Assembly: GCA_903866395.1 (NCBI GenBank)
Contig: CAIPNM010000114.1
Span: forward strand, 1 to 37,655
DNA: 37,655 bases
Source of the DNA: an uncultured bacterium
Lineage (GTDB): Bacteria > Pseudomonadota > Gammaproteobacteria > Burkholderiales > Burkholderiaceae_E
Reading direction: 5' to 3'
The position numbers were made by a program, and so were the translations under genes. The notes beneath the pieces were generated by a model that made no database searches, was not told the origin of the DNA, and saw nothing but the letters and a program-made list of their open reading frames with translations. This document shows, in pieces, positions 33,219-37,655 of the stretch; position 1 is the first letter of the stretch, and each line of letters begins with the position of its first letter.

Positions 33219-34162
33219 CCCGCAAGCTCCATATCGCAGCCGCTCAGATGGGCGGCATTCATCTGTCGGATACCCGCGAACAGGCGGTCGCGCGTCTGCG
33301 CGAGCTCCTTCGGCAGGCGCACGCGCGCAGCGTGAAATTCGTGGTGTTCCCCGAGCTCGCGCTCACCACGTTTTTTCCGCGCAAGTGGTATGACGACCAG
33401 GCGGAAGTGGATGCGCGGTTTTTCGAGCGTGATATGCCCTCCGCGGTCACGCAGCCGCTCTTTGATGATGCGCGTCGCTATGGCATAGGGTTTTATCTGG
33501 GCTATGCCGAGCTCACACAGGAGGCCGGCACCACCCGTCGATTCAATACCGCGATTCTGGTGTCCCCGGCGGGCGCCATCGTCGGCAAATACCGCAAGGT
33601 GCATCTGCCCGGCCATGCCGATTTCAAGCCACAGGCAGCGTTTCAGCACCTGGAAAAAAAATATTTCGAAGTGGGCGACCTGGGGTTTCAGACCTGGCGT
33701 TCGCAGGACGCCATCATCGGCATGCTGATCTGTAACGATCGGCGTTGGCCGGAGGCGTTTCGCGCGCTTACGCTGCAGGGTGCTGAGCTCATCACGCTTG
33801 GCTTCAACACGCCGACCGAGAATCTGCACTATCCTGAACCGCCAGCGCTCCGGGTGCACCATCATCTGATCATGGCGCAGGCCATGGCGTTCATGAATGC
33901 CACCTGGCTGGTCGAGACCGCCAAATGCGGTTTCGAAGACGGCAACCGCATGTTCGGCCACTCGGTCATCGTGGCGCCCACCGGCGAAATCGTGGCGAAG
34001 TCGGCCTCTGAAGATGATGAGCTGATCAGTGTGGAGGCCGATCTCGATCTGGCGCAGAACTTGAAGAAGACCATGTTCAACTATGCGGCGCATCGGCGCC
34101 CCGAGCACTACCGCATTCTGATTGACCGCGTGGGCGCGGAAGATACGCCTGCCAACCGATAG
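33215..34162 (+). CDS. N-carbamoyl-D-amino-acid amidohydrolase
   Basis: This nitrilase-superfamily enzyme hydrolyses N-carbamoyl-D-amino acids to D-amino acid, CO2 and ammonia. The catalytic triad is Glu47 (FPELALTTFFPR), Lys128 (YRKVHLPG) and Cys173 (LICNDRRWPE). The Agrobacterium D-carbamoylase has Glu47, Lys127 and Cys172, and shares the flanking motifs. The product is 315 residues against about 304. The start is the ATG at 33215, which overlaps the hydantoinase stop; upstream in-frame residues from 33200 are a shadow. D-specificity is inferred from the close motif match and is the usual partner of a D-hydantoinase. Confidence 0.94.
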   Translation: MTRKLHIAAAQMGGIHLSDTREQAVARLRELLRQAHARSVKFVVFPELALTTFFPRKWYDDQAEVDARFFERDMPSAVTQPLFDDARRYGIGFYLGYAELTQEAGTTRRFNTAILVSPAGAIVGKYRKVHLPGHADFKPQAAFQHLEKKYFEVGDLGFQTWRSQDAIIGMLICNDRRWPEAFRALTLQGAELITLGFNTPTENLHYPEPPALRVHHHLIMAQAMAFMNATWLVETAKCGFEDGNRMFGHSVIVAPTGEIVAKSASEDDELISVEADLDLAQNLKKTMFNYAAHRRPEHYRILIDRVGAEDTPANR

Positions 34163-34255
34163 CCTGTCCGCACCGCACCATCGCGGGGCGGCATGGCGTT
34201 TGCAGTGTTGATACGTCGGCCTGTTCATGGGCCGCTTGACCACCCAGGAGGAAGC

Positions 34256-35104
34256 ATGAAACGACTCGCTCTGAAGGCCCTTCTCACTCTCTCGATCGGT
34301 GCCGTGTCGATGGCAGCCGGTGCGCAGGACAAGCCCATGCTCGCAGGCGTGGACGGCACGTTCGCTCCGCATGCCATGCCCAAGCTCGGTGGCGGTGTGG
34401 AGGGCTTCAACGTCGACCTCATCATGGAAATCGGTAAGCAGCTGGGTCGCAAAATCGAGATCCACGCAGCCGAATTCTCAGGACTCATTCCTGCCATGAA
34501 TGCAGGCCGGATCGACTTTGTTGGCGCCCCCACCACGGTCACGCGTGAGCGCGCTCAGAACCTGCTTTTTACCGAGGGCTATCTCAATACCTACTACCAG
34601 TTCCTGGTGCCTGCTGGTAAGCCTGATTTGAAATCGCTCGACGACTTGAAAGGTAAACTCATCTCAGCCAACAAGGGCTCGGCCTACGACAAGTGGCTCG
34701 CCGATAACGCTGGCAAATACGGCTATCGTCACGAGTCGTACCCCACCAACTCGGATGCGGTTCAGGCGGTGCTCTCCGGCCGCGCCGACGCCACGCTAGG
34801 CGGCAACACGGTGTCGGCTTATGCCGCGCTTCGTAACAAGGGCAAGCTCACGCTCACCACGCTCAAGGTTGACGAGGGTCTGGTATGGGCCGCGGTGTTC
34901 CGCAAAGACGACGCGAAAACCCGTAACCAGGTGGACGAGGCGATCGAGTGCCTGAAGAAAAACGGCACGCTTGCCCAACTTCACGAAAAGTGGTTCGGCG
35001 TAAAGCCTGAAGCCGGGTCAGCCGCGGTGACCTTGTACGCGGGCTACGGCGTGCCGGGCCTCCCCGGTCACGAGGCGACGCCGCACGAACCGAAGTGCAG
35101 GTAA
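34256..35104 (+). CDS. ABC transporter substrate-binding protein (polar amino acid family 3)
   Basis: This periplasmic solute-binding protein has 282 residues with a signal peptide ending near AAGAQ. EGFNVDLIMEIGKQLGRKIEIHAAEF and FSGLIPAMNAGRIDF are typical of family 3 binding proteins, as is LHEKWFG near the end. AGGAGGA stands just before the ATG at 34256, the strongest ribosome binding site of the operon. Upstream in-frame residues are not part of the protein. It lies between the carbamoylase and the ABC ATPase, so it probably binds a hydantoin, an N-carbamoyl amino acid or a related compound. The extended C-terminal 30 residues (after the usual end) are unusual. Confidence 0.93.
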   Translation: MKRLALKALLTLSIGAVSMAAGAQDKPMLAGVDGTFAPHAMPKLGGGVEGFNVDLIMEIGKQLGRKIEIHAAEFSGLIPAMNAGRIDFVGAPTTVTRERAQNLLFTEGYLNTYYQFLVPAGKPDLKSLDDLKGKLISANKGSAYDKWLADNAGKYGYRHESYPTNSDAVQAVLSGRADATLGGNTVSAYAALRNKGKLTLTTLKVDEGLVWAAVFRKDDAKTRNQVDEAIECLKKNGTLAQLHEKWFGVKPEAGSAAVTLYAGYGVPGLPGHEATPHEPKCR

Positions 35105-35901
35105 GCGCACCGACGGCCGCCCATCCGGGTGCGGCCATGGGCGCAGCGGGCCCCGAGCAGTCGGGCCCGCCGCTCCTTGCCATCCGCGGTCTGCGTAAGA
35201 GCTTTGGCGCAACCGAGGTGCTGCGCGGCATCGACCTGTCGGTCGCGCGGCGCGAACTCGTCTTCATCATCGGCCCGTCCGGGTCGGGTAAGTCGACGCT
35301 GCTTCGCTGCTGCAACCGGCTGGAGGAGCCTTCCGCCGGCGAGATCTGGTTTGAAGGCTCGAATCTGCTCGCACCGGGCACCGATCTCAATGCCATGCGC
35401 AGGCGGATTGGCATGGTGTTTCAATCGTTCAATCTCTATCCTCATCTGAGTGCCCGCGACAACGTGGCGCTTGCGCTCATTCATGTGCTCAAGCGCCCGC
35501 GCGACGAGGCGCATGCACGCGCGATCGAGGCCCTTCGCAAGGTGGGCCTCGCGGACCGCGGCAATGCCAAGCCCGGCGAGCTCTCCGGTGGCCAGCAGCA
35601 GCGGGTGGCAATCGCCCGGGCGCTTGCGCTCGAACCCGCCATCGTGCTGTTCGATGAGCCCACCTCAGCACTCGACCCCGAGCTCGTCGGAAGCGTGCTT
35701 GCGGTGCTGCGCGAATTGCGATCGGCCGGCATGACCATGATGGTGGTGAGCCATGAGATGGGCTTTGCGCGCGGGGCCGCTGATCGCGTGGTGTTCATGG
35801 AGAGCGGGCAAATCATCGAACAGGGACCCCCTGCACTGATCTTCGGGCCAGAGGCGCCTGCGCGGATCCGCGAATTCGTGGCCAGCGTGGAACATCGCTG
35901 A
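35095..35901 (+). CDS. ABC transporter ATP-binding protein (polar amino acid type)
   Basis: This is the cytoplasmic ATPase of the importer. Walker A is GPSGSGKST (60-68), the Q loop is FQSFNLYPHLS, the signature is LSGGQQQR, Walker B is IVLFDEP and the H loop is VVSHEMGFA, all as in GlnQ/HisP. The GTG at 35095 overlaps the binding-protein gene by 10 bases and gives 268 residues with an Ala/Pro-rich N-terminus. An ATG at 35137 would give 254 residues, nearer the usual length, so the start is uncertain. It is followed by two permease genes. Confidence 0.95.
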   Translation: MQVSAPTAAHPGAAMGAAGPEQSGPPLLAIRGLRKSFGATEVLRGIDLSVARRELVFIIGPSGSGKSTLLRCCNRLEEPSAGEIWFEGSNLLAPGTDLNAMRRRIGMVFQSFNLYPHLSARDNVALALIHVLKRPRDEAHARAIEALRKVGLADRGNAKPGELSGGQQQRVAIARALALEPAIVLFDEPTSALDPELVGSVLAVLRELRSAGMTMMVVSHEMGFARGAADRVVFMESGQIIEQGPPALIFGPEAPARIREFVASVEHR

Positions 35902-35929
35902 TGGGGCGACTGGCGCGGGAGCGTCGCCG

Positions 35930-36601
35930 ATGACCGGCCTGATCGACACCTTCTTCAACCTGCAGGTGATGTTGCAGTACCTGCCGAAGGTGCTCGAGGG
36001 CATGGGAATCACGATTCTGCTTTCGCTCGCGGTGGTGGCAAGCGGGCTCGCGCTGGGGCTTGCGCTGGGGGTGCTGCGAAGCCTTCAGATCCGGGTGCTG
36101 AACGCGCTGATCGTGCTTTTTGCCGACGTGTTTCGCGCGGTGCCGCCGCTCGTGATCCTGATCATCATTTATTTCGCCCTGCCAACCGTCGGGGTACGGT
36201 TTTCGGGCTTTGCATCGGCTTGGGTCGGGCTGTCGCTGGTGCTCGCCGCATTCGCCGAAGAAATCGTTTGGGCAGGCATTCTCTCTGTGCCACGCGGGCA
36301 GTGGGAGGCGGCACGCTCGAGCGGGCTCAGTTTTGTACAGGCGCTGCGTCTGGTGGTGCTGCCGCAGGCGGTGCGCCTCACTGTGGCGCCGCTCACCAGT
36401 CGTGCCATCGTCATCACCAAGAACACGGCGCTCGCGTCGGTGGTGGCGGTGGGAGAAATCCTGTATCAGGCGCAGGCCGGCTATTCGTTCTCCTACAATC
36501 CGTCGCCGCTCACGCTTGGCGCGATCGCCTACCTGATCCTGTTTATCCCGCTGGTCTGGCTGGGGCGCTGGGTCGAGACGAGGTTTGCGTGGAAGCGCTG
36601 A
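35930..36601 (+). CDS. ABC transporter permease (His/Glu/Gln/Arg family), first copy
   Basis: An inner-membrane permease of 223 residues with about five helices. The EAA loop, which contacts the ATPase, is seen as WEAARSSGLSFVQALRLVVLPQA. The N-terminal FFNLQVMLQYLPKVLEGMGITILLS is typical of HisM/GlnP-type proteins. It starts at the ATG at 35930, 28 bases after the ATPase gene. It forms the membrane channel with the next gene, which overlaps its 3' end by 13 bases. Confidence 0.95.
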   Translation: MTGLIDTFFNLQVMLQYLPKVLEGMGITILLSLAVVASGLALGLALGVLRSLQIRVLNALIVLFADVFRAVPPLVILIIIYFALPTVGVRFSGFASAWVGLSLVLAAFAEEIVWAGILSVPRGQWEAARSSGLSFVQALRLVVLPQAVRLTVAPLTSRAIVITKNTALASVVAVGEILYQAQAGYSFSYNPSPLTLGAIAYLILFIPLVWLGRWVETRFAWKR

Positions 36602-37260
36602 TCGACGGCTTCTTCAACCTGCAGATCCTGCGCGAGGCGCTGCCCTATCTCGCCCAGGGTCTGGTCATGACGCTGTTGCTGAGCCTGGTTGCTGTGCCGC
36701 TCGGCTTTGCAGGGGGGCTTGCGCTCGCGCTTGCTTCCACCGCGCGGCTGCGCGCGCTGCGCTGGTCGGCGATGATCTACACCGATCTGTTCCGGGCGTT
36801 TCCGCCACTCGTCCTGTTGCTCTTTGTGGCGTTCGGGCTGCCCTTTCTGGGCTTCAAGCCCCCGCCGTTCGTGGCGGTGGCCATTGCGTTTCTGCTCAAC
36901 ACCTCAAGCTATTACGGTGAAATTCTTAGGGCTGGGATCGAATCGGTGGCCACCGGACAGCACGAGGCGGCACGCTCGACCGGGCTCACCCGCTGGCAGA
37001 GTCTGCGTCTGGTGGTGCTGCCACAGGCGGTTCGTAATGTGGTGCCCGACCTGATCAGCAACACGCTGGAGGTGGTGAAGCTCACCTCGATCGCGAGCGT
37101 GGTTGCGCTGCCTGAGCTGCTGTATGCCGCGCGCCAGGTGCAGTCGGTCACCTATAACGCCTCGCCCGTGATCGCGGCGGGGCTGCTGTACCTCTTACTT
37201 CTCTGGCCGCTCGTGCGTCTTTTGTCCCGCTATGAGCGCAAGGCGGTCAGCATCCGCTAA
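36589..37260 (+). CDS. ABC transporter permease (His/Glu/Gln/Arg family), second copy
   Basis: A 223-residue permease paralogous to the previous gene, with the same FFNLQILREALPYLAQGL start and an EAA loop HEAARSTGLTRWQSLRLVVLPQA. The GTG at 36589 overlaps the end of the first permease gene by 13 bases. An open frame from 36220 is a shadow of that gene. Two permeases, one ATPase and one binding protein make a complete importer. Confidence 0.95.
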   Translation: MEALIDGFFNLQILREALPYLAQGLVMTLLLSLVAVPLGFAGGLALALASTARLRALRWSAMIYTDLFRAFPPLVLLLFVAFGLPFLGFKPPPFVAVAIAFLLNTSSYYGEILRAGIESVATGQHEAARSTGLTRWQSLRLVVLPQAVRNVVPDLISNTLEVVKLTSIASVVALPELLYAARQVQSVTYNASPVIAAGLLYLLLLWPLVRLLSRYERKAVSIR

Positions 37261-37272
37261 AAGGTGAGAACC

Positions 37273-37655
37273 ATGTCCCAGCGTATTCTCGTGATCAATC
37301 CCAACAGCACCCAGGCGGTTACCGACGGTATCGACCGGGCGCTCGATCCCCTGCGCCTTCCCGGGGGCCCGGTGTTCGAATGTGTCACGCTCGCCGAGGG
37401 CCCGCCCGGTATTCAGACCCAACGCGATGTGGACGGAGTGATCGCACCGCTTTCGAAGCTGATCGCGTCGCGCGACCATGATTGCGATGGCTTCGTGATT
37501 GCCTGCTATAGCGACCCGGGCCTCCACAGCGCGCGCGAGGTGACGCGCAAGCCCGTGCTTGGCATCTCGGAGTGTGGCGTGCTGACGGCGCTCACCCTGG
37601 GCCATCGCTTCGGCGTGATCGCTATTCTGGCGGGATCGATTCCGCGCCATCTTCG
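37273..37655 (+). CDS. Asp/Glu/hydantoin racemase family protein (3' truncated by window)
   Basis: The first 127 residues are present. RILVINPNST at the N-terminus and DGFVIACYSDPGL, with Cys78 as the first catalytic cysteine, are signatures of hydantoin racemases; the second cysteine should lie beyond the window. The enzyme interconverts D- and L-5-substituted hydantoins so that a D-specific hydantoinase and carbamoylase can use both forms. The ATG at 37273 follows AAAAGGTGAGAACC. It is 12 bases after the second permease gene and belongs to the same operon. An allantoin racemase is a less likely alternative. Confidence 0.93.
   Translation, partial: MSQRILVINPNSTQAVTDGIDRALDPLRLPGGPVFECVTLAEGPPGIQTQRDVDGVIAPLSKLIASRDHDCDGFVIACYSDPGLHSAREVTRKPVLGISECGVLTALTLGHRFGVIAILAGSIPRHL

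Overview
The window is GC-rich, densely packed proteobacterial chromosome. Several features point to Betaproteobacteria, probably Burkholderiales: a COX15-ctaB-SCO block close to rpoH, ftsY divergent from an M16 peptidase pair followed by rsmD-coaD-ferredoxin, and a CIRCE operator on rpoH. The taxon is inferred from gene order and protein character, not from a search. I see no insertion sequence, integrase, CRISPR array or rRNA. Almost all bases are coding, and many genes overlap by 1-32 bases.

Layout. (1) 1-1802, +: end of COX15 (heme A synthase), ctaB (heme O synthase) and a SCO copper chaperone, all for cytochrome oxidase maturation. (2) 1803-13414, -: one long run of co-directional genes. 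In transcription order it holds a three-subunit Fdn/Fdo-type formate dehydrogenase (fdhA with an in-frame UGA selenocysteine codon and a bSECIS, fdhB, fdhC), fdhE, selA, selB, selC (tRNA-Sec), a GcvH-like lipoyl protein, a DsrE-family protein, a YdjA-type nitroreductase and an EamA exporter. (3) 13762-15905, -: ftsY then rpoH, with a CIRCE operator lying exactly over a sigma70-type promoter of rpoH. (4) 15962-20662, +: two M16 peptidases, rsmD, coaD, a YfhL-type ferredoxin and a SixA-like phosphatase. (5) 20690-26802: a polyphosphate and phosphate-scavenging group made of ppx (-), ppk1 (+) and phoX (+), with three PhoB-box-like direct repeats in its two promoter regions. (6) 26881-29972, -: a redox operon of an Old Yellow Enzyme/dienoyl-CoA-reductase-like flavoprotein, a GlcG/HbpS (DUF336) protein and iron superoxide dismutase. 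(7) 30264-37655, +: a hydantoin/N-carbamoyl amino acid operon with a RidA-like protein, a DapA-superfamily protein, a D-hydantoinase, an N-carbamoyl-D-amino-acid amidohydrolase, a complete polar amino acid ABC transporter and the start of a hydantoin racemase that runs off the window.

How the genes work together. Region 2 encodes both the selenoprotein and most of the machinery that decodes its UGA (selA, selB, selC; selD is not in the window). The bSECIS can be drawn base by base, and its bulged U and loop G-U fall at the same distances from the UGA (+17, +23, +24) as in E. coli fdhF. The four genes after selC are the least explained part; a selenium or sulfur handling role is suggested only by context. 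Region 5 looks like a small PhoB regulon. Region 7 reads as uptake, racemisation and two-step hydrolysis of 5-substituted hydantoins to D-amino acids, with two extra enzymes (RidA-like, DapA-like) whose roles here are unknown.
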